Assembly: GCF_900103525.1 (NCBI RefSeq)
Contig: NZ_FNHN01000010.1
Coordinates: forward strand, 1-64,000
Reading direction: 5' to 3'
Length of the DNA stretch: 64,000 nt
Source of the DNA: Bacillus sp. OK048
GTDB taxonomy: Bacteria; Bacillota; Bacilli; Bacillales; Cytobacillaceae
Within the stretch, counting starts at the first letter, position 1. Each line of letters opens with the position of its first letter. The position numbers were made by a program, and so were the translations under genes. Shown here piece by piece: positions 17,072-26,708 of this stretch. The notes under the pieces were generated by a model. It had not been told where the DNA came from. It worked only from the letters and a program-made list of their open reading frames with translations, and made no database searches.

Positions 17072-19051
17072 GTGGCAAGAAATCAGAAGGCTTTTGAATA
17101 TAATGATGATGCCATACAGGTACTAGAGGGACTGGAGGCCGTCAGAAAGCGACCAGGAATGTATATTGGGAGCACTGATACGCGCGGTTTACACCATCTT
17201 GTATTCGAGATTGTAGATAACTCTGTCGATGAGGCTCTAGGAGGATTCGGGGACCAAATCATTGTTAGAATCCATAAAGATAATTCAATCAGCGTAATGG
17301 ATAGAGGACGCGGAATGCCAACTGGCATGCATAAAATGGGAAAACCGACACCTGAAGTCATTTTAACGATCCTTCATGCAGGGGGTAAATTCGGTCAAGG
17401 CGGTTATAAAACTAGCGGTGGTTTACATGGTGTTGGTGCCTCTGTTGTTAACGCGTTATCTGAGTGGTTGACCGTAACCATCAAAAGAGATGGTTTTGTT
17501 TATGAGCAACGTTTTGAAAACGGAGGTAAACCGGTTACGACCTTGGAGAAAATCGGGAAAACCAATCAAACCGGTACAACGATTCACTTTAAACCAGATC
17601 CAACTATCTTTTCTAGCATAACTTATAATTTTGAAACCTTATGTGAAAGGTTAAGAGAATCTGCCTTTCTTTTAAAAGGATTAAAGATAGAAATCATCGA
17701 TGATCGAAATGATTTTCATGAGGTTTTTCACTATCAAAATGGGATTGAAGCCTTTGTATCCTACTTAAATGAAGATAAAGAGTTGCTTCATCCGGTTATC
17801 AGCTTCGAAGGAAGTCATAATGGGATTGAAGTTGATTTTGCCTTTCAATTTAATGATGGCTATTCAGAAAACATGCTTTCGTTTGTAAACAATGTCCGTA
17901 CGAGAGACGGCGGTACTCATGAAGTTGGGTCAAGGACAGCAATGACGCGTGTTTTCAATGAATATGCACGTAAGGTTTCCTTTTTAAAAGAAAAGGAAAA
18001 GAATCTTGAAGGGGCAGATATCCGCGAAGGTTTATCTGCGATTATTTCGGTAAGAATACCAGAGGATTTATTACAGTTTGAAGGTCAAACAAAAAGTAAA
18101 TTAGGAACGAGTGAAGCAAGATCTTCAGTAGACGCGGTCGTTTCTGAACACCTAACCTATTTCCTTGAAGAGAACCCCAATATTAGCTCGTTGTTGATTA
18201 AAAAATCTATTAAAGCTTATCAGGCTCGAGAAGCAGCACGGAAAGCACGCGAGGACGCTAGAAGCGGTAAAAAGAGAAAGCGTTCAGATGCTCTTCTATC
18301 TGGAAAGCTTACACCTGCTCAATCGAGAAATCCACAAAGAAATGAGATTTATTTGGTTGAGGGTGACTCTGCTGGAGGTTCTGCCAAACAGGGGCGTGAC
18401 CGACGGTTTCAGGCAGTTCTTCCACTTCGTGGTAAAGTAATTAATACTGAAAAAGCAAAATTAGCCGATATTTTTAAGAATGAGGAAATCAATACGATTA
18501 TTCATACTGTTGGTGCTGGAGTAGGTTCTGATTTTAATTTGGAAGATGCCAATTACGCTAAAGTTATTATTATGACAGATGCTGATACTGACGGAGCACA
18601 TATCCAAGTCTTACTGTTAACGTTTTTCTATCGTTATATGAAGCCGCTTATTGAAGCTGGTAAAGTGTTTATCGCATTACCGCCTTTATATAAAGTAAGT
18701 AAAGGTTCTGGTAAAAAGGAAGTCATTGAATATGCTTGGAGTGATGATGAACTTCAAGGTGCCATTCAGAAGATTGGCAAAGGCTATATGATTCAACGGT
18801 ATAAAGGTCTTGGTGAAATGAATGCAGACCAGCTATGGGATACAACGATGAACCCTGAAACACGAACTTTAATTCGTGTAAAAATAGATGATGCAGCTAG
18901 AGCAGAACGACGGATTACCACCTTAATGGGTGATAAAGTTGAACCGCGACGAAAATGGATCGAAAGTAATGTGGCCTTTGGTCTAGAGGAAGATGACACC
19001 ATCCTAGAAAATGAAAATATTACTGTCGCCCGGGAGGAATCTGAAGAATGA
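17072..19051 (+). CDS. parE: DNA topoisomerase IV subunit B
   Basis: 659 residues, ATPase subunit of topoisomerase IV, which decatenates daughter chromosomes. The GHKL ATPase part has EIVDNSVDEAL, the ATP-lid GGLHGVGASVVNALS, and the Toprim part has EGDSAGGSAKQGRDR and MTDADTDGAHI. GTG at 17072 is chosen because GAAAGGGG lies eight bases before it; the upstream in-frame ATG at 17033 has no such site and would add 13 unrelated residues. It overlaps parC by four bases. Confidence 0.96.
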   Translation: MARNQKAFEYNDDAIQVLEGLEAVRKRPGMYIGSTDTRGLHHLVFEIVDNSVDEALGGFGDQIIVRIHKDNSISVMDRGRGMPTGMHKMGKPTPEVILTILHAGGKFGQGGYKTSGGLHGVGASVVNALSEWLTVTIKRDGFVYEQRFENGGKPVTTLEKIGKTNQTGTTIHFKPDPTIFSSITYNFETLCERLRESAFLLKGLKIEIIDDRNDFHEVFHYQNGIEAFVSYLNEDKELLHPVISFEGSHNGIEVDFAFQFNDGYSENMLSFVNNVRTRDGGTHEVGSRTAMTRVFNEYARKVSFLKEKEKNLEGADIREGLSAIISVRIPEDLLQFEGQTKSKLGTSEARSSVDAVVSEHLTYFLEENPNISSLLIKKSIKAYQAREAARKAREDARSGKKRKRSDALLSGKLTPAQSRNPQRNEIYLVEGDSAGGSAKQGRDRRFQAVLPLRGKVINTEKAKLADIFKNEEINTIIHTVGAGVGSDFNLEDANYAKVIIMTDADTDGAHIQVLLLTFFYRYMKPLIEAGKVFIALPPLYKVSKGSGKKEVIEYAWSDDELQGAIQKIGKGYMIQRYKGLGEMNADQLWDTTMNPETRTLIRVKIDDAARAERRITTLMGDKVEPRRKWIESNVAFGLEEDDTILENENITVAREESEE

Positions 19052-21492
19052 GCACAAATGAGATATTCCGTGACTTACCTCTAGAGGATGTAATCGGCGA
19101 TCGTTTTGGAAGATATAGTAAGTATATTATTCAAGAACGAGCCCTTCCTGATGCAAGGGACGGCTTAAAGCCAGTACAACGAAGAATATTGTATGCGATG
19201 CATTTTGAAGGTAATACATTTGAAAAAGGTTTCAGAAAAGCTGCAAAAACAGTTGGTAACGTAATTGGTAACTATCATCCTCATGGAGATACATCCGTAT
19301 ATGATGCAATGGTGCGGATGAGCCAGGACTGGAAGGTTAGAAATGTATTGATCCAAATGCATGGAAACAACGGAAGCGTTGATGGAGACCCTCCTGCAGC
19401 GATGCGTTATACTGAGGCACGTTTATCGGCGATTTCCGCTGAATTACTTCGCGATATTGACAAGCAAACGGTAGATTTTATACCTAACTTCGATGATACA
19501 TCAAAGGAACCAACCGTTTTACCAGCAATGTTTCCGAACTTGCTTGTAAACGGCTCAACCGGAATATCAGCAGGGTATGCAACGGATATTCCTCCACACC
19601 ACCTTGGGGAGGTAATCGATGGTGTGATCTTGAGAATGGACCACCCAGACTCATCGGTTGATGATATTATGAAGGTAATAAAGGGACCTGATTTTCCTAC
19701 TGGAGGAATTATCCAAGGTATAGATGGGATTAAAAAGGCCTATGAAACGGGTAAAGGGAAAATCATTATTCGCAGTAAAGCAGAAATAGAGGATGTTCGT
19801 GGAGGGAAACAGCAGATTGTTGTAACGGAAATCCCCTATGAAATCAATAAAGCAAATCTTGTTAAAAAAATCGATGAATTCCGTTTTGACCGTAAAATTG
19901 AAGGAATGTCAGAGGTTCGTGATGAAACAGACAGAACGGGTCTTAGAATCGTTATTGAATTAAAAAAAGACGCAGATGCCCAAGGTGTCCTTAATTACTT
20001 ATATAAAAACAGTGATTTGCAAGTGACGTACAATTTTAATATGGTCGCTATCTCGCAAAAGCGTCCAAAATTATTAGGTATTCGTGAATTATTGGATGCT
20101 TACATTGAACACCAAAAGGAAGTAATAACGCGTAGGACCCAGTATGAGTTAAACAAAGCAAAGGAACGTCAGCATATCGTTGAAGGGTTAATGAAGGCAC
20201 TATCAATCCTCGATCAAGTTATCGCAACTATTCGGGCTTCCAAGGATAAACGAAATGCAAAGGACAATTTAATTGCAAAATTTGCGTTTACCGAGGCCCA
20301 AGCAGAAGCAATTGTTTCCTTACAGCTTTATCGCTTAACCAATACGGATATTACGGCATTACAGACTGAAGCAGCTGAATTAGCCTCGAAAATTGAAGAG
20401 TGGACTTCTATTTTATTAAGTGAAAAGAAGCTTATTTCTACCATAAAAAAAGAATTAAAAGACGTAAAAAAACGTTTCGCAGATGCGCGTCGTTCAAAAA
20501 TTGAGGCAGAGATTGAAGAGTTGAAAATTAATCTTGAAGTGACGGTGCCAAGTGAAGATGTGATCGTTACTGTCACAAAAGAGGGTTATGTCAAACGGAC
20601 AAGCCAGCGTTCTTTTGCTGCTTCAAATGGTCAAGACCTTGCAATGAAGGAGTCCGACCGCGTAATAGCACAGCTTGATGTGAATACAAAGGACGTAGTC
20701 TTGCTCTTTACGAATAAAGGTAATTACTTATACTGTCCAGTTCACGAACTGCCAGATATCCGCTGGAAGGACCTAGGGCAGCATATTGCTAATATCATTC
20801 CAATTGAACGTGATGAAGATATTATTCAAGTGATTCCTGTAAAAGAATTTGAGATAAATGCGTATCTCGTTTTTGTAACGAAAAATGGGATGGTTAAGAA
20901 AACCGAACTGAAACAATACAAAGCACAACGTTATTCAAAGCCATTAGTTGGGGTTAATCTAAAGGATGATGATCAGGTTGTTGATGTACATTTGACAGAT
21001 GGCTCAAAAGAAATTTTCTTGATTTCTAATTTTGGCTATGCATTATGGTTCCATGAAGAAGAAATAAGTATTGTTGGTGTAAGAGCAGCCGGTGTTAAAG
21101 GTATCAATTTAAAGGACGGCGATGCTGTCATTGGTGGGAAAATTATTACTCCAGATAATAAGGAAACCATTGTAATTGCTACACAACGCGGATCTGTCAA
21201 GCGGATGAAGCTTAAGGAATTTGAAAAAACAACACGTGCCAAGCGTGGCGTTGTTATTTTACGAGAGCTTAAATCAAATCCACATCGTGTCATCGGTTTT
21301 GTTGTTGTAGATGACCAAGATACTGTATCTATCCAAAGTGAAAAGGGACAAATCGAAACACTTTTAACGAGTGAAATTCGATTAAATGACCGATATTCGA
21401 ACGGTTCATTCATCCTTGATGAAACGGATAATGGTAAAGTAACGACCATTTGGAAGGTTGAAGGTCCAACAAAAACAGGTGAATCATCATAA
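19048..21492 (+). CDS. parC: DNA topoisomerase IV subunit A
   Basis: 814 residues, the DNA-breaking subunit. Active-site tyrosine Y121 in AAMRYTEARL. The quinolone-determining region reads HPHGDTSVYDAM. The C-terminal half has the beta-pinwheel repeats (about 500-800). ATG overlaps the parE TGA (ATGA), so translation is coupled. A terminator follows directly. Confidence 0.96.
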   Translation: MSTNEIFRDLPLEDVIGDRFGRYSKYIIQERALPDARDGLKPVQRRILYAMHFEGNTFEKGFRKAAKTVGNVIGNYHPHGDTSVYDAMVRMSQDWKVRNVLIQMHGNNGSVDGDPPAAMRYTEARLSAISAELLRDIDKQTVDFIPNFDDTSKEPTVLPAMFPNLLVNGSTGISAGYATDIPPHHLGEVIDGVILRMDHPDSSVDDIMKVIKGPDFPTGGIIQGIDGIKKAYETGKGKIIIRSKAEIEDVRGGKQQIVVTEIPYEINKANLVKKIDEFRFDRKIEGMSEVRDETDRTGLRIVIELKKDADAQGVLNYLYKNSDLQVTYNFNMVAISQKRPKLLGIRELLDAYIEHQKEVITRRTQYELNKAKERQHIVEGLMKALSILDQVIATIRASKDKRNAKDNLIAKFAFTEAQAEAIVSLQLYRLTNTDITALQTEAAELASKIEEWTSILLSEKKLISTIKKELKDVKKRFADARRSKIEAEIEELKINLEVTVPSEDVIVTVTKEGYVKRTSQRSFAASNGQDLAMKESDRVIAQLDVNTKDVVLLFTNKGNYLYCPVHELPDIRWKDLGQHIANIIPIERDEDIIQVIPVKEFEINAYLVFVTKNGMVKKTELKQYKAQRYSKPLVGVNLKDDDQVVDVHLTDGSKEIFLISNFGYALWFHEEEISIVGVRAAGVKGINLKDGDAVIGGKIITPDNKETIVIATQRGSVKRMKLKEFEKTTRAKRGVVILRELKSNPHRVIGFVVVDDQDTVSIQSEKGQIETLLTSEIRLNDRYSNGSFILDETDNGKVTTIWKVEGPTKTGESS

Positions 21493-21497
21493 ATGCA

Positions 21498-21529
21498 AAG
21501 ACTCCCAAAAATTACGGGAGTCTTTTTTA
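21498..21529 (+). terminator. Terminator of parEC
   Basis: A 9-bp stem (AAGACTCCC with GGGAGTCTT), 9-base loop, T-run. Confidence 0.9.
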
Positions 21530-21584
21530 TGTTTTTTCCAATATTAGGGCATACTACATGTATCAGTTTTTGGAGGGGAAAAGG

Positions 21585-22349
21585 ATGAAAAAAGATTTAC
21601 TACTAGTTGCTTCTGTATTTTTTCTCATGTCTGTAACGGCTATTACCGGTGTTCATGCCTTCGAAGAAAAAGCCAAAACTGTCACTATTTCAAAATATGA
21701 AGGTGATGTCACTGGAGATGGAATTAACGAGACAATCCAATTAAAAGGTGTTCCATACCAAGGTAATGATAAATATTTAAAAGAAATATATATAGATATC
21801 TCGACTGAGGATGATAAAAAGTATACAATGCCGCTAGACAGCGGCTCTAAAGCATCTCTTAAGCTGGTAGATTTAAACAAAGACGGAGTGAAAGATTTAT
21901 TTGCTAATGTCCTAACAGGTGGTAGGGGAGGGGAAGGGATCACGCTCAATTATTTATATACATTGAAGGATTTCATTAGAAAAGATTTAACAGTCCCTGA
22001 ACCTTTAGAAATAGAAAGCATGTATGAAGACGGATATAAAGCAAAAATAACGATAGGTCTAACAGGAAAAACCTATTTATTTGATTTAAAGGATAGAAAA
22101 AAATATTACAAAAAACTAGGATTTTACTATAAAGGAAAGTTAAATGAACCAATGGAATTAACTGTAAACTCATTTAATTCGCTAAAGCCAGTTAAATTAA
22201 CTACAGGGGAGTTTATCTTAAAAGGAATTCAAAGGATAACTGGAATTGCGAATGCGGATAACATTGCCTATGTTGAGTCTACATGGAAGTACGGCGATGG
22301 TAAATGGAATTTCAGTACCGCAAATGTTCAGACGAAAAAGGAAAGCTAA
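21585..22349 (+). CDS. Secreted protein with calcium-loop-like repeats, function unknown
   Basis: 254 residues. A signal peptide (about 1-23, ending ...GVHA) is followed by a mature part with two Asp/Asn-rich loops, DVTGDGINETIQLKG and DLNKDGVKDLFANVLTGG. These resemble EF-hand or FG-GAP/VCBS calcium loops. The protein should be exported. I do not recognise the family. ATG at 21585 follows TGGAGGGG; an in-frame ATG at 21558 lies before that site. It is not obviously linked to its neighbours. Confidence 0.72.
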   Translation: MKKDLLLVASVFFLMSVTAITGVHAFEEKAKTVTISKYEGDVTGDGINETIQLKGVPYQGNDKYLKEIYIDISTEDDKKYTMPLDSGSKASLKLVDLNKDGVKDLFANVLTGGRGGEGITLNYLYTLKDFIRKDLTVPEPLEIESMYEDGYKAKITIGLTGKTYLFDLKDRKKYYKKLGFYYKGKLNEPMELTVNSFNSLKPVKLTTGEFILKGIQRITGIANADNIAYVESTWKYGDGKWNFSTANVQTKKES

Positions 22350-22465
22350 AGCTGTAGAAAATTTTTAATCCCGTCTCATTATCTTAAGTATACTTGGGAA
22401 TTGAGACAGAATGAGTTTTCGTTCAATTTATTTACTATAATTACATTATGTAAACTGAAGAATAA

Positions 22466-22482
22466 AGCTGCTCATAGCAGCT
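22466..22482 (-). terminator. Hairpin after the xerS-like gene
   Basis: A 7-bp stem (AGCTGCT with AGCAGCT) with a 3-base loop. On the minus strand it is followed by TTATTCTTC, a weak terminator tail. Confidence 0.5.
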
Positions 22483-22490
22483 CCATTCAA

Positions 22491-23573
22491 TTATTGTTCT
22501 TTTGGCATATCCATTTTATCAACAGCAATTTTTAAATCATCGTTTCTAATATGTGTGTAAATCATCGTCGTTTGAATCGATGAGTGACCTAATTGTCTCC
22601 GTAATTTAGGGACATCGTTAATCTCAGCATGGTATCTAGTTGCAAAGGAATGTCTTAGTTTATGTACGGATAATGATGGTTTACCAAACGCTGTTGCATA
22701 TTTTTCAATCAGATATTCAACGGCTCGAGCTTTTAGTCTTTGTGATGATACTTTTGGTCCAGTCGGTCCACTAACAAATAATGCCTTTTCATTTTTATCA
22801 ACGTTATATTTGGCGGTTCTTACAGTCAAGTATTCTTGCAAATCTGCCATGGCCACCTGGCTAAAATAAACGAATTGTTCTTTATTTCCTTTACGGATAA
22901 CGCGCACACAATACTTGCTAAAATCAATATCGTCTAAATCAATCCCCACCAACTCCGAAAGCCGGAGGCCTGATCCTAGGATTAATGATACAATTGCTGT
23001 ATCACGTTCTCTATTTAATTGATAAAAGTTATACAACCGCTTGTTTTCTTTGTTTAATTCACCATAATCATTGGCAATAAATAAGCGGAATTTTTCATAT
23101 TCATCACCAAGCAGAATTTTCCCTTCCATTTTCGTTGCTTTCGTTTCCATACTATCTTTGACTTCATTAAATTCAATTTTCGCCATTACATTTCGATTAA
23201 TATATGGTTTAAAGTCAGACGTTTCAGCAATATTTTGTAAGTAATTGAACAGTGATTTCAAAGCGGATAATTTCCGATTAATAGTAAGTTCTTTATTATT
23301 TAATTGGTAGTGTAGAAAGTTTAAAAAGCCATCAACCTCTATAACCGTTAATTGCTCCAAACGCTGCATTGGGATATCTTTGATGTTGCCATGCCATAAT
23401 TGTTCGCTGATCATCCAATTGAAAAAGATTTTATAGTCGTGGCAGTAATTAAAAAGTGATGACGTGGAAAGCTTTCGTAATTTATGATTTATGTATTCAT
23501 CAACATACCAGGGTAATTCTTGAAGTAAGAACTGGAGTTTTTTATAATTTGTTTGATTTGCATTATTTACCAT
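22491..23573 (-). CDS. xerS: XerS-like tyrosine recombinase
   Basis: 360 residues. An N-terminal SAM-like core-binding domain (about 15-130, LPWYVDEYINHKL) precedes the catalytic domain, with the residues of the R-K-HxxR-H-Y set: SGLRLSELVG, RKGNKEQFVYF, HKLRHSFATRY, LGHSSIQTTMIYTH. The N-terminal sequence and length are those of the Firmicutes XerS group, not XerC or XerD (about 300 residues). XerS resolves chromosome dimers alone at difSL in streptococci; Bacillaceae normally use CodV/RipX at dif, so the role here is unclear. A large palindrome lies just upstream. Confidence 0.82.
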   Translation of the reverse strand: MVNNANQTNYKKLQFLLQELPWYVDEYINHKLRKLSTSSLFNYCHDYKIFFNWMISEQLWHGNIKDIPMQRLEQLTVIEVDGFLNFLHYQLNNKELTINRKLSALKSLFNYLQNIAETSDFKPYINRNVMAKIEFNEVKDSMETKATKMEGKILLGDEYEKFRLFIANDYGELNKENKRLYNFYQLNRERDTAIVSLILGSGLRLSELVGIDLDDIDFSKYCVRVIRKGNKEQFVYFSQVAMADLQEYLTVRTAKYNVDKNEKALFVSGPTGPKVSSQRLKARAVEYLIEKYATAFGKPSLSVHKLRHSFATRYHAEINDVPKLRRQLGHSSIQTTMIYTHIRNDDLKIAVDKMDMPKEQ

Positions 23574-23601
23574 ATAAACACCTCGCTATATATTTTAGCT
23601 T

Positions 23602-23647
23602 ATTAACATAACTGCGTCAAATTTATATTTTACGCAGTTATGTTAAT
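23602..23647. repeat. Perfect 16-bp inverted repeat upstream of the recombinase
   Basis: ATTAACATAACTGCGT at 23602-23617 is repeated as its exact reverse complement at 23632-23647, with a 14-base AT-rich spacer. It lies 28 bases before the xerS-like start, between divergent genes. There is no T-run, so it is not a terminator. It could be a recombination core site or an autoregulatory operator. Confidence 0.85.
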
Positions 23648-23762
23648 TGCACTTATTGAGTATGTTTATCATCGCATTACCTAACTTTTTAAAAGTCTCC
23701 TCCCTTCTGTTTATAAAAATCCTATATAATAAATTAATGATGTTTTTAAAGGAGAATTTTTA

Positions 23763-24059
23763 ATGGATAAAAAACAATTAGAAGAAAAAATTATTCAGAA
23801 CTACCAGGGTGAGGAAAAAATGATGATCCTGGTATTTGCTCAATGGTGTGTCAATCATGATCTAAATCCTGAGGAATTGTATTTGCGTGCCTACCCTAAT
23901 CAGACCTCAAATATAGCTTTAAAGGAAGCAATGGAATTAGTGGTACCTAAAGATGAAGCTGGAGCAATTGGTGACGAAACACTTCTTGGTGTTTTATCTT
24001 TGTTTGGAAATGATGATCTTGCATTTGTTGTCACTGAAGCAATCGCTAAAATGAAATAG
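23763..24059 (+). CDS. Conserved small protein, function unknown
   Basis: 98 residues, acidic, with no signal peptide or membrane segment. Start MDKKQLEEKIIQNYQGEEKMMILVFAQWC; it looks like an all-helical cytoplasmic protein with a conserved core DETLLGVLSLFGNDDLAFVV. I believe relatives exist in other Bacillaceae but cannot name the family. A TAAAGGAGAA ribosome binding site precedes the ATG. It is divergent from the recombinase gene. Confidence 0.75.
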   Translation: MDKKQLEEKIIQNYQGEEKMMILVFAQWCVNHDLNPEELYLRAYPNQTSNIALKEAMELVVPKDEAGAIGDETLLGVLSLFGNDDLAFVVTEAIAKMK

Positions 24060-24175
24060 CTCCCTTGATATCACTAGCATGGTTAAATCAATAAATCTTG
24101 TTGATGTGTATTGCCTCCTTCCTTTTAATAAATTATGGTATTATTATATCAGTTACCATTTTGAGGAGTGAAATC

Positions 24176-24430
24176 ATGAGCGTACATAAGGATTTAATGA
24201 AGCATGCAGAAAATCAAAATAAAAGTTATCAGCAGTTTTTAGCATGGGATCAGCAGCGTGAGCAATATATTGAAGAAGCTGTTGAATTATGTAAACAAGG
24301 TAAACCTTTTTCAACTGATAAAATAAATGAAGTAACCAATAAAATGAATAAAATTAACTTGAGAATCATACCCATCAAGAAAAATGTTACTGTTGAAATG
24401 GTTATGGAATATGTAAACTCAAAAAAATAA
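24176..24430 (+). CDS. DUF2533 (YpbS-like) protein
   Basis: 84 residues, cytoplasmic, helical and charged. The start MSVHKDLMKHAENQNKSYQQFL and the later KPFSTDKINEVTNKMN and EMVMEYVNSKK fit the YpbS/DUF2533 family of Bacillus. The function is unknown. ATG at 24176 follows TGAGGAGTG; an upstream in-frame extension to 24098 would cover that site and is rejected. A good terminator follows. Confidence 0.78.
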   Translation: MSVHKDLMKHAENQNKSYQQFLAWDQQREQYIEEAVELCKQGKPFSTDKINEVTNKMNKINLRIIPIKKNVTVEMVMEYVNSKK

Positions 24431-24456
24431 AATCCACCAAAGAGTGGATTTTTTTG
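24430..24456 (+). terminator. Terminator of the DUF2533 gene
   Basis: An 8-bp stem (AAATCCAC with GTGGATTT), 6-base loop and T-run; it may also serve the convergent hydrolase gene. Confidence 0.85.
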
Positions 24457-24460
24457 TTCA

Positions 24461-25255
24461 CTATTTCAAGGCATTCAAAAACTCCATCATTTGATGGTTT
24501 AATTCAGATGGGTTTTCATACATGCTCATATGCCCAGAATCTTTTAGTAAGACATGTTTAATAGTTGATTTGTTAACTGAAAATGTCTTTTCAGGAGGGA
24601 TAATTTGATCCTTCTCTCCAGCTATTAATAGGACTGGAATTGCTGCACTTTCTAAAACATGATAACGGTCTGGACGGTTTTTCATCGCTATTAATGTTTT
24701 CATTGCACCTTGTGATGAAGTTGTATAGCCAATTTCCTTTGCTGTTTTAATATCATTTTTATTTTTTTCAACGTTATCAGGTGAGAAAAGTTTTGGTATC
24801 AACCCATCAATAAAAGTCGTAATCCCTTCTTGTTTAACTTTTTCAACACCAGTTTCTCTTCCCTTTTTTGCTTCTTCTGTATCCGGGGAAGCCGTAGAAT
24901 GGATCAGTGAAAACCCATTTACCATTTGACTATACTTCTCCGCAAAAGCTAGAGTAATATAGCCGCCTAAGGAATGGCCAAACATTGTCACTTGCGGTAT
25001 ATGCAAATAGTCAAGTACATCCTTAATATGATCTGCGATATCTTCAATCGTTCCGGTCCCCTCAAGGTTAGCAGATTCACCATGACCTGGAAGGTCTAGA
25101 GCAATCACTCGGTAATGTTCTGATAACGTAGTAATCAAATTATCCCAATACCCTTTGCTGCCACAAAAGCCGTGGAGAAGGACAATTGGGTTTCCCTTCC
25201 CTTTTTCGTTATAAGAGACAGTTATCCCCTTCAAATTAATACTTTTTTTTCTCAT
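24461..25255 (-). CDS. Alpha/beta hydrolase
   Basis: 264 residues, a single alpha/beta-hydrolase domain. The nucleophile is S95 in FGHSLGGYI, the oxyanion region LLHGFCGSKGYW, and the acid and base are in AGEKDQII and DSGHMSMYENP. No signal peptide. The substrate is unknown; esters or lactones are likely. An AGGAGAGA ribosome binding site precedes the ATG. It stands alone between convergent and same-strand genes. Confidence 0.82.
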   Translation of the reverse strand: MRKKSINLKGITVSYNEKGKGNPIVLLHGFCGSKGYWDNLITTLSEHYRVIALDLPGHGESANLEGTGTIEDIADHIKDVLDYLHIPQVTMFGHSLGGYITLAFAEKYSQMVNGFSLIHSTASPDTEEAKKGRETGVEKVKQEGITTFIDGLIPKLFSPDNVEKNKNDIKTAKEIGYTTSSQGAMKTLIAMKNRPDRYHVLESAAIPVLLIAGEKDQIIPPEKTFSVNKSTIKHVLLKDSGHMSMYENPSELNHQMMEFLNALK

Positions 25256-25369
25256 GTTCTCTCCTCCAAAACATTTATTTATTTCTATTTTTCTTTACTT
25301 TACCCTTTTTCACATTAAATATTAGTTATATTTCTTGTTTTTTCGGTTAATCGACTCGTAAACGCATAC

Positions 25370-25420
25370 TAAATCCACCTAAAACCATAATGTTCTAGGA
25401 GGATTTATTTTTATTTTTTT
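25370..25420 (+). terminator. Plus-strand terminator-like hairpin at the nrnB 3' end
   Basis: TAAATCCACCTA (25370-25381) pairs with TAGGAGGATTTA (25396-25407) with one mismatch, followed by TTTTTATTTTTTT on the plus strand. On the minus strand the tail is not T-rich, so the structure looks directed against plus-strand transcription towards nrnB. Confidence 0.4.
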
Positions 25421-26586
25421 ATATGGTCCATTAAATATTGAACAAAATCATCGTCTTTTACCAGCCGAACTTCATGGTATCTTTTTAAGAAGCTCTCGCC
25501 TTCTTCAAAATTAGCAAAGGTTTCATCTAATCTTTGATGATTTTGTTCAATCGTCCATTCTTGATCATTACCTTTAAATAGAAGGAAAATCTCCTCACTT
25601 CTATTTTTATACAAAGTTCCGAACGTCGAACCCTTTAGATTATATCTGTTCCGTCTCGCATCCTCCGGGAAGGGTTCTAAATGAAAGGTTTCAGTCACAA
25701 AGTTTTTATATGCCTCTTCGTTTAAAGAGCACCCTGATGCCTTTGCATGCCCACCGCCTCCATATTGCCCAGCGACCTCGGATACATCAACATTATCATG
25801 AATTGTCCTGAACCCCATGCGTTTTCCGCCAATATTCAATATGGCTATGTAATCTAGATGAGGATATTCCTTACCAAGCTCATTTCCAAGTTCAGAGTGA
25901 TACGATTCTGCATAAACTACACCAGCATAAAGCCCATCTATCTGTGTCTGAACTAGCTCCCTCCTTTTCCTGCGGATATAGCGATCAATTTTATCTTCTT
26001 CCATATCTAATATTCTCTTTTCGAATTCATCAAAATGAAAGTTGTCGCTTGTTTGGAGCCGTGAAATCATTTTTTCTTCAAATTCATCAATAGAAACAAG
26101 ATAAAACAAAGCATTTAAACGTTGAGCTTCCTGGTTCTCATTTTTTTCCCATTCCCATGTATCATATTGCCTAACAAGCTCGACAAATTCTGTTATCGCG
26201 CTTGTAGGAACTATCAGTTTGTACGAAATAAGATAGTCATACAATAAGGATGTCGCGGATGTTAATTTTCCCTCTTCATCCTCAACTATCACATGCCCCC
26301 ATTGATAATCGTTATAATGCAGCGCTGTTTTATGATGGTCAATTAGCTGCACTTTGCCCCCATTTTCAAAAAACTCGTTTAGCCTCTGTTCATTTTTTTC
26401 GTTTACAGACAAATCTGTGATAAACAAAAATGTATTCTTATCATCATTTTCTAGAAACCATTCTACCTCACGATTTAAGCCCGAAATGGAATTGTAACGT
26501 ACTTTGACATCATCCCCAAATGCCAGTTTTGCTAAAATTCCACAACCTACACCATCTAGATCATTATGAGACAACAATTTATACAT
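25411..26586 (-). CDS. nrnB: DHH-family phosphoesterase, nanoRNase NrnB-like
   Basis: 391 residues. The DHH domain has SHNDLDGVGCG and LIDHHKTALH. The DHHA1-type C-terminal domain has the glycine-rich QYGGGGHAKASGCS, which binds the substrate's terminal phosphate. Length and order match Bacillus NrnB (YngD), a 3'-5' exonuclease that degrades short oligoribonucleotides. It acts in the cytoplasm with metal ions. An AGGAGGTGAAG ribosome binding site precedes the ATG. Confidence 0.85.
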   Translation of the reverse strand: MYKLLSHNDLDGVGCGILAKLAFGDDVKVRYNSISGLNREVEWFLENDDKNTFLFITDLSVNEKNEQRLNEFFENGGKVQLIDHHKTALHYNDYQWGHVIVEDEEGKLTSATSLLYDYLISYKLIVPTSAITEFVELVRQYDTWEWEKNENQEAQRLNALFYLVSIDEFEEKMISRLQTSDNFHFDEFEKRILDMEEDKIDRYIRRKRRELVQTQIDGLYAGVVYAESYHSELGNELGKEYPHLDYIAILNIGGKRMGFRTIHDNVDVSEVAGQYGGGGHAKASGCSLNEEAYKNFVTETFHLEPFPEDARRNRYNLKGSTFGTLYKNRSEEIFLLFKGNDQEWTIEQNHQRLDETFANFEEGESFLKRYHEVRLVKDDDFVQYLMDHIKK

Positions 26587-26708
26587 GTACTTACTTCACC
26601 TCCTGAAATAGTATGGTATCAAAAGGGGAAAATTATATAATTACTTAAAAACCCTAATTGGCTATATGCTTTTTTACAAATTCTTTGTTTAATACTACCA
26701 TTTATTTT

